Below, one piece after another: positions 43,769-54,307 of a stretch of 64,000 nucleotides of DNA (the stretch's first letter is position 1; each line of letters begins with the position of its first letter). The notes below the pieces were generated by a model. It searched no databases. It saw nothing but the letters and a program-made list of their open reading frames with translations, and was not told the DNA's origin. The DNA is from Chytridium lagenaria. Lineage: Eukaryota > Chytridiomycota > Chytridiomycetes > Chytridiales > Chytridiaceae. The stretch lies in contig JAHLKC010000115.1 of the NCBI GenBank assembly GCA_025449115.1, positions 1 through 64,000 on the forward strand. The letters run 5' to 3'. The position numbers and the translations under genes were made by a program.

Positions 43769-46700
43769 GCTCCGATGTTCCCCCCCATTCCAACACAATC
43801 ACTACTCTTTCACCTATTTCCGGGATGGACTCCTTTAAACCCTCTGCAAGCTCTAGCACCAACTCCTACTTTCAGTTAAAAGCCTCTCGCGCTGAACCAT
43901 CTGCAAAGCTCCAATCTCTAGCCGATGTCACTGCTTCTGGACCAAATTCACCAGTGCCATACGATCATCAGCTTCCAAGTCAAATTCAGAAAGATGATTC
44001 GTTTCAGCTTTCTCTGATGGCCATCTCCGACATCTCTCTTGATGTTGGAGATGAGCCTTTACTGGGTGAACGATCGTCTTCTCACGCTGATAAGCCAGAG
44101 CTTACGACATCAGGGTCAACTCCGCGACATGGCGAAGATGCTGAAAGTGGGACCATAGCCCAAGTGCTCCACAATAACGAAACAAGCCAAAATGCTCGTA
44201 TTTTCACCTCTTCCGCAACAGTGGATCCATCTCCAACTCTCTTTTCCCGATACGCAAGAGGGGGAAGCTGTGCAAGTGAATTCAGCCTACAGGTTCAGTT
44301 GGGATCGACTCCAGATGTTGTGCCATCATTAGGTATTAAGAAGCCGTCACGTCAGAGTGAAACGCTGTCAAGTTCTTCATTGATTTCTAAGGATATACGG
44401 ACTCTACCACCGGGCGCCTCCGTCAATTCTGGTGAACAGGCACTGCCAACACGGGTGTTTCTGCCAAGTGAACGAAGGAGCACAACCGTGTTGGTGGAGT
44501 CAGGGTTATCAAGAGGAAAGACTCGTCGACGGTCTTCGCTGACCTCTGACAGTGGGGTAGAGGATACTGTACGACGGATGAGCACGGTTGACTTGAGAGC
44601 GAGGAGGCTATCCGCATGTTCCATGCAAGTGCATGACGGGATTGAGTCGGGTTCCATGAGCGTCTGTCAAGGTGACTCCGTTAAGAAAAGAAGTTCGGTT
44701 GGGAGAAAGTCAACTGCCGGGTCAAGGGTGCAAGGAAGAGGGTCGGTCATTAATGTTGCGGAACCGGCAGAGGCTTTAAGTCCGGGAAAGGGGAAGGATC
44801 AGAAGGGATCACAACGTCTTGTCCAATTGGCTGTTCCTCAAGAACCCTTGATACCAAAAACCTCAAGTGAGGTTGCAGTAACTTCGGAAAGTATCCTACC
44901 ACCGCCCAGCCCATCCAATTCTTCACATCATCTGTTCAACAAGTTACTTTCCCGCTGTCGCACTCTCTTCATCGACCCTATTCACCCTGAATCCACACAT
45001 CCCAAACTCTGGATGGCGTGGAAAACGCTTATCTTTTTCGCTCATATTATCGCCATCATCTTGACCCCACTTCAAATGGGCTGGTCCCATTACATCCTAT
45101 CCCTGACCAGAATTGCATTGGGTCAGGTTTTATTTGACGTGATTCTATTCATCGATGCTTATCTCGACGCACGCGTTGTTTTTGATCAGGATGGGGATGG
45201 GAACTTTTGCTGGGATGGGAAGGAGATATGGAGACGGTTTGCGTATAGTAATTTTGGATTGGGTAGGCTGCTGCTGTCGCTTCCCTTTCAACTTGTAGCA
45301 TACCGGGTCTCTATACCGGAAAATTGGTTTCGAGTATATGGGCTTAACGTCGAAAATACTTTGACGTGAGTGTTATTCTCTTTCAGCGACAGATGAAATT
45401 TTCAACACTCACGATAATGGTCTTTGCGGTTGCAGATTTCGGCGTAAAAGGCTTTTTTCCATAATTACATTCTGCAAGACTATCCTCCGGTTTCCGGTAT
45501 TTTCTATATTCAAAAACCCGTATCCGTACATCCCAACGGTTGGTATCTTTTATTATGCATTAATATTGCTCATCATTAATCTAAACTAACGTCTATATTC
45601 CATATCCAGCCTATTCGGCGTGTCGTCAAGTCCATTCTCTTCCTCCTCTTCCTTTCTCATATTGACTGCTGCCTTTTTTGGACCATTGACATCTCTGTTG
45701 ATTCGGATCATCGCTGGATCGATCATGCGCATCTCGTCAAGGATGAAGATGGAGGTTTTGTATCAATGAGGACGCAATACTTGGAGGGTCTCATATCTGC
45801 TATTGGAGCTCTTAACATGAAGTCAAGGGATGCTGATGTTGGAGAAGATGTGGAACACGTAATGATAATAGTGGAATTTGCATTGGGTGTATTGATGGCT
45901 GGCGCTGTCACTGGAACAATTGAGAATATTGCTGAAGGGTTGGATTTGAAATCTGCGGAGTTGCAAAGAAGTAAGCTGTCACATACTCCCTCCTGCGTGA
46001 GCGCATTTTTGCTTTTACTCTTTCTCTCTATCCTCTTTTGGTATCATTTTTCCTCCTTCTTCTTTCCAGTCTTATTTTTCCTTCATCTTTGGCTTACATT
46101 CGTTTGCACAGAGGAAATTTACATTCATGAGAGCAAGTTGCTGCAGAGCTTCTTGATGGAGCATCGGATGCCACCTAAAAACCCAACGAGTAAGTATCAC
46201 TTTTTGTAGTATTACTAGCAAAAACTGAATTGCCTGTCTTGATCATTTATCAACGCTAATCTGCATTGAAACCAGATTGTTATGGGAATACCGAGACGTC
46301 CAGTGGGAACTTATGAAGGAGCTGGACGAGGAAGAATGTTTGAAGATCTTCCGAAGGATTTAATTCAGCAGACAAAGAACCATCTTTACCTTGATATGGT
46401 TAGAAAGGTTCCATTGTTTTCGGGAATGGATGAGGCTTTCTTTAACTTCATCACGCTTCAAATCAAGGTCAGTTTCACCTCGGTTCTGAACACTATCAAG
46501 TGCCTAAAGATCATTTCAATTGATGCTCCCCCTTTTTTTTACCAGCCTATGAACTTTGTAGATGAATGCTACATTTTCAGAAAGGGAGATCCCGGAAACG
46601 ATCTCTTTATCATCAAAATTGGACAAGTAGAGATTGTTGATGGGGAAAAGATTCTCGTTGTTCTTCAAGAAGGCGCTTGTTTCGGAGAGGTGGCTCTTTA

Positions 46701-46961
46701 CAAAGGTAAACACAATCGAGACTCCTTTTGTTGCAGGGAACTATGGTTGACTTTTATGGGCAATAGCATGTACACGTACGGCGTCTGCACGTGCTCGAGG
46801 AAGAGTGGTACTGTGCGGTCTTAACAAGGAATCTTTCTGGGGATCTTGAGATCGCACCCCGAGTTTGAAGAGCGGGTCAACCTCAAGATCCTTGAACAAA
46901 CCCATCAAAGCAGGAGCTACAACAGCCCCTCCAGCATCGTCGTCCTCCTAAGTCATGACTG
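43765..46961 (+). CDS. Cyclic-nucleotide-gated-type channel subunit with non-canonical pore (channel 1)
   Basis: Exons: 43765-45365, 45436-45538, 45610-45970, 46112-46189, 46276-46467, 46546-46705, 46767-46961. After about 390 disordered Ser-rich residues come S1 (KTLIFFAHIIAIILTPLQMG), S2-S3, an Arg/Lys-rich S4-like piece (FRRKRLFSIITFCKTILRF), S5 (ILFLLFLSHIDCCLFW), a pore, S6 (MIIVEFALGVLMAGAV) and a C-linker. The cyclic-nucleotide-binding domain follows: VPLFSGMDEAFFNFITLQIK, FRKGDPGNDLFIIKIGQVEI and FGEVALYKA joined across an intron to RTASARARG, so the phosphate-binding Arg is present. The pore reads SAIGALNMKSRD where CNG channels have TTIGETPPPVRD. Frame slips occur near 46270, 46340 (T run) and 46839-46842 (G run). 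Likely a plasma-membrane or flagellar cGMP/cAMP-gated subunit. Confidence 0.82.
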
Positions 46962-47480
46962 AAAATGCGGAGGCAATTTTGTTATAAATAAAATAAATTA
47001 AATAATAATAAAAATCAACCAAATTTTCGTCTGGTTCCAAAGTCGTACATACACACAAGTCGGAGCTTTAATCCTTCCTTTGCAGGGGTCCACCAACTCT
47101 ATACGAAATTTAAAAAAAAGAAACAAGGGAAAAGCATGTATTTATCATGTAGAAGTGCGGAGAGAACATGATTTACCCCAAGATTTGGTCTGGTTCCTTT
47201 GCGTATGGAAAGAAAAAAACAAAGTGTCCAGCGTGGAAACCCCCAAACCAGCGCTTTCTACTACCGTGGGTGAAAATCTATTCCTGCTCTAACAAGAACT
47301 AAAAAAGGAAAAAAAGATAAAAAGAAAGAAAGGACCCGATCTGCGGAAGAACTTCATCAGCCTGTTTTTTCATGGGAAATTTAAACGACAACTTGGATCA
47401 AAGACGAAAAAGAGATTTCTCTCATTTCTGTACTAGACGAGCTATTGTTGTATGGGTGTCGGAAGGAAACGATCACTGGA
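46962..47480. other. Intergenic between the two channel genes
   Basis: AT-rich. A plus frame from 47372 (MGNLNDNLDQRRKRDFSHFC) may be a frameshifted N terminus of the next gene. Confidence 0.4.
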
Positions 47481-48610
47481 ATGAACATCATCATCTCCCT
47501 CCTTATTGGGTGCCTTCACCTTGTCTGGCTCATCGTGACGCCTATTCAACTCGGATGGTCACATCTGTTCACTCCGCCGGATCTTATGGTTCAGACGATG
47601 CTGGATGCAGTATTGGTGGTGGAGGCCCTTGCGAGCTTGGGCGCTGGTGGGATACGGAAAGACAGATCTGAGGGAAAGAGGATGTATAGAATCAGCGCAG
47701 CCTTCAAGATCTTGATCTCGTTGCCATTGCAGTGGATTAGCTTATTCGCGCCTGCACGCAACGTTTGTGAGAGCGGATTATCAGTGTTGGATATTCATAT
47801 GATGACAGAACGTAGACAAGAGGGATCCACCGTGTTCAAATGGTAATGTTGGGAGTAAACAATCTGGTTTAACCTGCATAATTCAACGGTTTTCGTGTGC
47901 CCCAGCTTTTATGAAATTAACGCTATCTTCTTATCGCGTTTATTTCAGCTCCGCGCAAGAAAGATTATGGTTAATCATTGTCGTCGTCAGGGTCTTACTT
48001 TGGACCCCGTTAGCGCCTTTCTGGCATTCAAATCACATCTTCTCTCACAAGTGAGTTCATTTATTTCCTCTCTCCTTTTTATGGGCTTAGCGTGACTTCT
48101 TTTCGAAGGCGCCACCGTGGCGTTCCTTTAAAAGGATGATTGGAGAACTCGTCAAAAAAAAAAAAAAAATACCGAAAAAAAAAAAACAAAAAAAAACAAA
48201 CATAGAAACCGACCTGACGGATACTGACCGCGTCCTCAATTTAAATACATAAAAAATACATGGAGCAGCCTTTTGCTCGACTTCTCAAGACGTTTACGGT
48301 CCTCCTCCTCGCTCTTCACGTCGAGACTTGCTTCTTCTGGGCCATCGAGGCAAGTCTCCCTTCAACACATCGATGGATTGATGGAATCGCTCATGACGAT
48401 CAAGGGCGGCCAGTCCCGTTCATCATGCAATATCTTTGGACGTTCATCAGCATTGCGATTCCCTTTCGTGCAAATTTAAAAGGCTCGGAAACGGCGAATG
48501 GGGCATGGCCGGGAGGCGTTATCGTTGAGATGATGGTTGCCGTTCAGACTGCCTGGCTAGTTGCGGCCATCATTCATGGGTTGGCTTTGATGAGGGATAT
48601 AAGACGGTGA
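47481..48610 (+). CDS. CNG-like channel paralog without cyclic-nucleotide-binding domain (channel 2)
   Basis: Exons: 47481-47845, 47910-48051, 48269-48610. Phases agree at both introns, and the last intron sits exactly where channel 1 has one (before the PFARLLKTF/PIRRVVKSI segment). S1 MNIIISLLIGCLHLVWLIVT continues TPIQLGWSH, matching TPLQMGWSH in channel 1. Exon 2 has LSRLFQLRARKI (S4-like). Exon 3 gives S5 (TVLLLALHVETCFFWAI), a pore region TFISIAIPFRANLKGSE with no Gly signature, S6 (VIVEMMVAVQTAWLVAAIIH) and a stop at 48610. No C-linker or CNBD follows in the next 2 kb, although a GTGAGG donor overlaps the stop. Tandem duplicate of channel 1, truncated or specialised as a non-binding subunit. 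The N terminus may extend upstream. Confidence 0.7.
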
Positions 48611-50955
48611 GGGTCTCGCTGTTGCTGTATGAGAATAGCTAGGCCCATCGTAATCCCTTGCTAATTTAGCACCATTTCACTAACACACACCTCCCTTCAT
48701 CATTCCTCTTCTCCTATGCTTGAATTTAATCCTCACTCGTATTCACGATAGTCTCCCTCCCTGTTTTGCATGTTTCTTTATTTCGTAATTAGCACATAGA
48801 ATAGATGGAATTATACCCCGGTACATCTTACTTTATCGCTCTCTGATCCTTCAGTAAAACCCTTACTTTGCTGTTGACACTAGTATAAGACTCCTGTAAC
48901 CTGCCAGCAATTGTCGGCTCCACTCTCGCTTTCACAGTCTGAAGGCTCCGATAAGCACGAGGTCAGTTCCTCTCTCTACCCTTGACGGCTTCCTTTATTG
49001 TTTACTCTCATATGTATTTGGTCACAAGCTTAGGACGCATCTGCAACAGATTCGTTTCCGCTTGTTTTATTCATTTAACTTTACATCAGCTTGACAGCAA
49101 CCGTCTACTCTCGCAGTTGAACAGTCTAAAGTCTCCAGGAAGCAAAAACTAAGGTATGCTCTCCTCACTCTCGTTTTTCACCGTATATATTAACCCTCAT
49201 ACATCGCAGCAGACAGAAGTACGGACAGACAGAAGCACGGAACTCCTTTTCGACAAACAAGTTTCTCATGATACAGGTACTTTACTGGCGCAGGATCGAT
49301 GTCATAGTGATTCGATACTTCCAGTAATAGCTGTCCACCAACAGACCGTCAGATAAACACCACAGCCCAGCCAAAAGATTTAACACCACAGCCCAAGTGA
49401 TTTAATAACGTGATTATGTCTTTGTTTTTTCACTCCTCACGACCTCGTCTTGTGAAGGGTCACTCGGTCTCTACGAAAACATAATGTCAATTGATGCGAT
49501 AATCGATGCACCAAAGAATTCGACTTGCCACAGCATCAATTCGATCGATCCTACCCCAGTGGGATTGAACAAAAAACCTGGTATTATTTGAGAAATACCT
49601 TACCTTCTCGCCTGCCATTTGCAGCCGTTCGTTAGATTCTCGGTCTTCATGTCACTCACGTTGATATTGCTTCATCGATTTCAAGCTTCTTTGGTAACCT
49701 TGTCACATGGAAATCGGATCGGGGACTACTCTTCATGAAACTCTTGATGTCAAGCTTTCGCTTCACGGAAGAAAAGCTTTGGATAACATGAAAGTCCACT
49801 CTTGCTAATTTCGAAAGTTACTGAATACGCCCGAAGAGTGAGCTTACAAGGCAAAGTCGAATTGGAGTGATAAAGGATTTCAGACACAACCGAGGCGAGA
49901 TAAAGGACTCTTTAGTTTGTCATTCAAACGCATATGGAGGTTTTGCTTCAATATCAAAGGACTTTGGTAGCAGGTTATATTATATTATCCAAGTGGAAAG
50001 ACTGACGTTGATCCCTTATTGTCAATTAAAATCGTTCATGATATCGTTGCGTGGATTGCACTTTCTAATCGAATCGAATTAGACTCGTCGATTGTAAAAT
50101 CTAGCTAAAATAGAATTCTGTGCGTTGTGCGCGGAATGCTCCCTAGTCGATGCGATCAATGGCCGTCACTGAGAATTTAAATTGATTTTTAACGTCGTGT
50201 TTATCATCGCTGGTTAGGTAATTACATACAGATATACAATCAACATCTGCTTTGTCTCCATGTTTTATATTAATCTCAAAGGAACATTTGATATCAGGAA
50301 TGAAGCGAGAGGAACCCTTCATTCATTCACCCTTTTGGGTTACAACTTCAAAGAAATATTTATTAAATATTTACATTTCAGGAGCAGACCTTGGATGGTG
50401 GTGCATTTCCTTATTATTCCGCACGGTACATACTCTATAAATTTATATTTTAAATTTAACGTGCTTTGGGCGCATGCACGCAGCAGTCCTTGAATAATAG
50501 AAATCAGATTTCATCAATCTCAACAATAATGACGAGGCTTGACCCTATCAGGGATGATCATGGCGACGCAATTAATTTGAAACACCGCCAGGGTGGGCGG
50601 GGGTGGGTAGATCACCACCCATCTCGATCCCATCCTCGCCGTGCATGGAGAGACTGCTGTCTGGTTCCTCGCCTCCATCCACGTTGTGGATAACCAATGG
50701 CAAACGACCTTATCGCTGCCTCGTGGTATCGACTGTCCCCCTTTTAATTTAATTCGTTTTTGGAGGTGGTGCTAAATCTAATTCGCATTGCGCAGACAAG
50801 CGCAGCTCCTTCAACAATATTTTCATGAAGGGAGGGGCTTCAATAAAAACTCCGCTCCTTTGCCTTCAACTTCTGCTTTTATTCACTGCAAGCACCGAAG
50901 CAAAGGACCAACGACGAACGCATCGCTGCTCTCGACTTCTACGAAACGCTCATTA
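48611..50955. other. Long intergenic stretch
   Basis: No coding signal found on either strand. Two loosely similar segments (about 48910-48965 and 49090-49150, both with CTCTCGC...CAGTCT) may be an old duplication. Confidence 0.4.
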
Positions 50956-52312
50956 ATGTTTTACCAACGAACCATGACGCCCTTCCCTCTCCACTCTCGT
51001 TCGACTTGGCTCGATGAAGAAAAGTGCCAACACTCTGTTATCCACAAACCCCACAAGAGCATTCCAATATACGATGAAGCCATTCATGACGTCTACAAGC
51101 CAAGCAAGCAGACGTTCCCACTCCTCGACCTCCCCAGCGAGCTTCTCACCCAAATCCTCATCAAACTCCATCCGAACAAAGTCAAATCTCTTACCCGTCT
51201 TTCCCGTGCCGCCCACCGGCGATGTCGCTTCACTGGGTTCGGAGCAATCTGGCAGCACCTTTACCACTACATCTCAGCCGAATCCTCGTCCTTGCTCCCC
51301 TCTTCACCATCCTCACCCCTTTCATTCCTGGATAGCCCATTTGACCTTTCCGAATTTCAACTCCTCCAATCTATCTCATGGTTTCACGTCAACTCGAATT
51401 ATATGGTGGCACTCATGATGATGAAGGGTGGCATCACACCATATACCCTAAGCATCCTCATTCCAGAATTCGAATCCCTCAACGTCCTCCCACCTCAACC
51501 GTCCCGGAACCTCCAGCCCATCCTCAGAGCCTTCTCTGAGGCCCTCGAACGTGGATTATACCTCGCCGTCCCAGAATGTGTTCCACCAGTCTCCATCGAA
51601 AACGCTACAGACAGTGTACCCGATAAAGAAGAGTTTCGTGAGCCAGGTTTCCCCAGCGCCTTTGTGCTATTCTGGCTTACCACCGTTGACGCCATTGACG
51701 TCTTTGCGGACCTTGTCCCGTCGTTGGGGTGGCGATCCGTCCTCCTTTGCCACAACAGGTCAAGACCTCTCTGGTGTACCTAAACCCCTCATATCAACCT
51801 CCTCGCATCCACGTCGAGCTTCCACCGCCTCATCCCCACCCCCGCACCTCCCCATACCCATCCTTGAATCCGCGCTCCAAAGCGCCGCCAGTTACGGGAG
51901 TGTCGCCATCGTCCACCACCTTCTTGACATTGGCATCGACCCCCGTCAAGACTCGAACCACGCCATCCAAATGTCCTCTGAAAATGGTCATGTGGCCGTT
52001 GTACGGCTTTTGCTTTCATATGGTTGCGACCCGTCTGCCGACGACTCTTATGCGTTGGGGATGGCGGCGGAAAATGGGCATGAGGAGGTGGTCAGGTTGT
52101 TGCTGGAGGGAGGGGTGAGACCTGATGATGATGATGATTATGCATTGAGGTTGGCTTCTGCCAATGGACATACAGAGATTGTAAGGATGTTGATGGGGAC
52201 CGGGCGGTGTGATCCTGGGGCGAATGATTTTTACGCGATGAGGGAGGCGGCAAGGTTGGGGTATGCAGAGATTTTAGAAGCTTTGGTGGAGAGTGGGGTA
52301 TCTTTTGAGTGA
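50956..52312 (+). CDS. F-box protein with ankyrin repeats
   Basis: The ATG at 50956 is the first in-frame Met; upstream codons are open but begin with TTG. The F-box is FPLLDLPSELLTQILIKLHP, followed by NKVKSLTRLSRAAHRRCR, the usual LP-EL-I...L-L pattern near residue 60. A helical middle follows. The frame slips near 51730 and the C-terminal third consists of four or five ankyrin repeats: ALQSAASYGSVAIVHHLLDI, GHVAVVRLLLSYGCDPSADD, ALGMAAENGHEEVVRLLLEG, LASANGHTEIVRMLMGTGR and EAARLGYAEILEALVESGV. It would recruit substrates through the ankyrins to an SCF ubiquitin ligase. F-box plus ankyrin is a common expanded layout in chytrid-like fungi. Confidence 0.8.
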
Positions 52313-52848
52313 TTTTTCTATATTGTCTGTTTTCATTCTCTGTAAGCATGTTTATGTGATTATTACTTTTTTATTACCAAAGGCCAGATGTGTTGTAGCA
52401 GATAACTTTGTTATCTGCCTTGTTTTCTTATATTATGTTGATTGAGATGTCGCTTCTGTCTATTCTTTGCTTGTTTTGTACAGTTATTTCTATATACCGT
52501 TTCAGCCTTTCTTTCTTTCCGCTCTTTTAATTTCTCTCCCTTTCCGTTTCGCCTTTTTTGTTTATAACTCAATCCTTGCGCGTCGATGGGTTGTTTTACT
52601 TTGGCTTTTTTTTTTTCCCTTTGTTAATTATAAATGTTTGCAACGGTTGTATGTTTTTTCATGTTGTTTTAGTAATGTCGACGAATGTATATTTTTATAT
52701 AAACAGAATGTGAATGAAGACGACAGACTTTACAAGATGTAGAACTTAAAAGTTAAATAGAAAAGAGTAAGAAAAAATAGACACAGCGCATGAGGAAATA
52801 CAAGAAAACATAAACGATTGATTGCGGATATTTGAATTATATCTCTCT
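52313..52848. other. Intergenic, T-rich
   Basis: 3' regions of two convergent genes. Nothing else seen. Confidence 0.4.
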
Positions 52849-53697
52849 TTATCCCTCCATCTCTACATCTCCTGCTACCTCAACATCCCCCGTCGTCCCC
52901 ACACTTTCCCCTCTCTTAACCTCCTCCACCTTCCCCGCCCAACCCAACACCTCCCTCACAAGCTCCCTCCGTCTCCTCCTCACCTCCCCACACCCAAAAC
53001 TCTCAACACCATCCGCCTCAACAACCAATCGTGTCAAACGCTCCTCCATCTCCAGAATTCCCTTACTCGTGGGTGCTGAGAGCACCGCTTGGAATGACGG
53101 GGAAGAGACGAGATCGCGCAATGAGGTATGGATACGGCGGAGATGGGAAAGGGACTGAAGGGTTTCACGGTGGGCGAGGAAAAAGGTGAGGATCTTTTGG
53201 GAAGCTGTGACTTTATCGAGAGAAGTTGAGGTGGTGTCTTGAACGGGGATATCATGAACTGAAGATGCTTGAATTTCCTCCTCGTCATGCATATCTTCAT
53301 CATGCGTCTCCTCGTGCATTTCGTCATTCAATGCAGAATCATCACGGTGGATGACGGGCGACACTCCCCTCTTCTTCCACCCAGCATCAGTCGACTTGAC
53401 CGCATCCATCTCCAAGTACCTCCTCACAAGATCCTCCACCTCCATCGCTCTTTGACGTTTCTTTTGATCTCTGCGGCGCTCAATCTCTGCGATGGCGTGT
53501 TGACGTTGCTTTTCTTTCTCGATGGCGGCGTGTTGTTGTTGGAGATATTGGCGACGAAGACGTTCTTGGACAGTGTATGGTGTGCGACATGTTTGGTAGA
53601 AGAAGTCGTCTTCGTCGTCGTCGTCATAGGTGTAATAGACGGGACGGCGTGGTTGTTGGAAAAAAATGTTGGCACTTGGGTTGATGATGCGAAACAT
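52849..53697 (-). CDS. BAG-domain protein (Hsp70 co-chaperone-like)
   Basis: 282 residues in one intact frame starting MFRIINPSANIFFQQPRRPV. An acidic block (YYTYDDDDEDDFFYQ) precedes a strongly charged helix of about 60 residues (VQERLRRQYLQQQHAAIEKE), an acidic His-rich linker with MHEETHDEDMHDEEE, and a C-terminal three-helix region: QKILTFFLAHRETLQSLSHL, MEERLTRLVVEADGVESFG and RRRRRELVREVLGWAGKVEE. The last helix fits the BAG signature that binds the Hsp70 ATPase domain (Arg/Arg-Lys...LV-x2-hydrophobic...LD/W). It would stimulate nucleotide release from Hsp70 in the cytosol. Layout and length fit fungal BAG proteins. The gene is one of the few here without a frame slip. Confidence 0.72.
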   Translation of the reverse strand: MFRIINPSANIFFQQPRRPVYYTYDDDDEDDFFYQTCRTPYTVQERLRRQYLQQQHAAIEKEKQRQHAIAEIERRRDQKKRQRAMEVEDLVRRYLEMDAVKSTDAGWKKRGVSPVIHRDDSALNDEMHEETHDEDMHDEEEIQASSVHDIPVQDTTSTSLDKVTASQKILTFFLAHRETLQSLSHLRRIHTSLRDLVSSPSFQAVLSAPTSKGILEMEERLTRLVVEADGVESFGCGEVRRRRRELVREVLGWAGKVEEVKRGESVGTTGDVEVAGDVEMEG

Positions 53698-54307
53698 CTC
53701 TTTGCGTGGATAAGAATAATTCGTGCAGTAGAAAAGGGTCGATATGCGAAAAGCTGTTCTTGATGTCGAACTTTGGAACGTATTTGTTGTGTTGAATGAT
53801 GATGATCCGTCATCGTTTTAACTTTTTATATTCAAAATCGCTGACAAAGTTGGAACCTCCTCGAATAAACCTGAAAAATCCATCTGTTCGTTACACCGAC
53901 ATCTCCCCTATTTCACCGACTGGATCTGGCACATTCCAGGTATTTCAAGTTGTTTCGAGCTAATGTAAATAAAACCCGCATGATTTCGTTTGTAAATATC
54001 ATAGTTGTATTTTAGGTGCAAAGAGCAATAGTGTACGTAAAACAATAAAAGACAATGGGGAACGGATACGTGAAAAAGGGGGGCATATCTCCATATACAG
54101 AGTCAAAGGAACAGAAAACGAGACCGAAATGTAAAATATCAACCATTATGCACAAGGCAATGTACATCTATGAGGTAATTAAGCTCAGGGGGTTTAAAGT
54201 CGGGGGCGTAAAGTGAGTATGAGAATGAACGGCGCCTAAAGAATTGAAAAAGGGAAAAGAAAAAAAACAACCTCGCAACAGGAAAAGAAGCGGATGGAAA
54301 AAATGCA
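53698..54307. other. Intergenic
   Basis: Shared upstream side of the BAG gene and downstream side of the receptor gene. No coding signal of its own. Confidence 0.4.
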
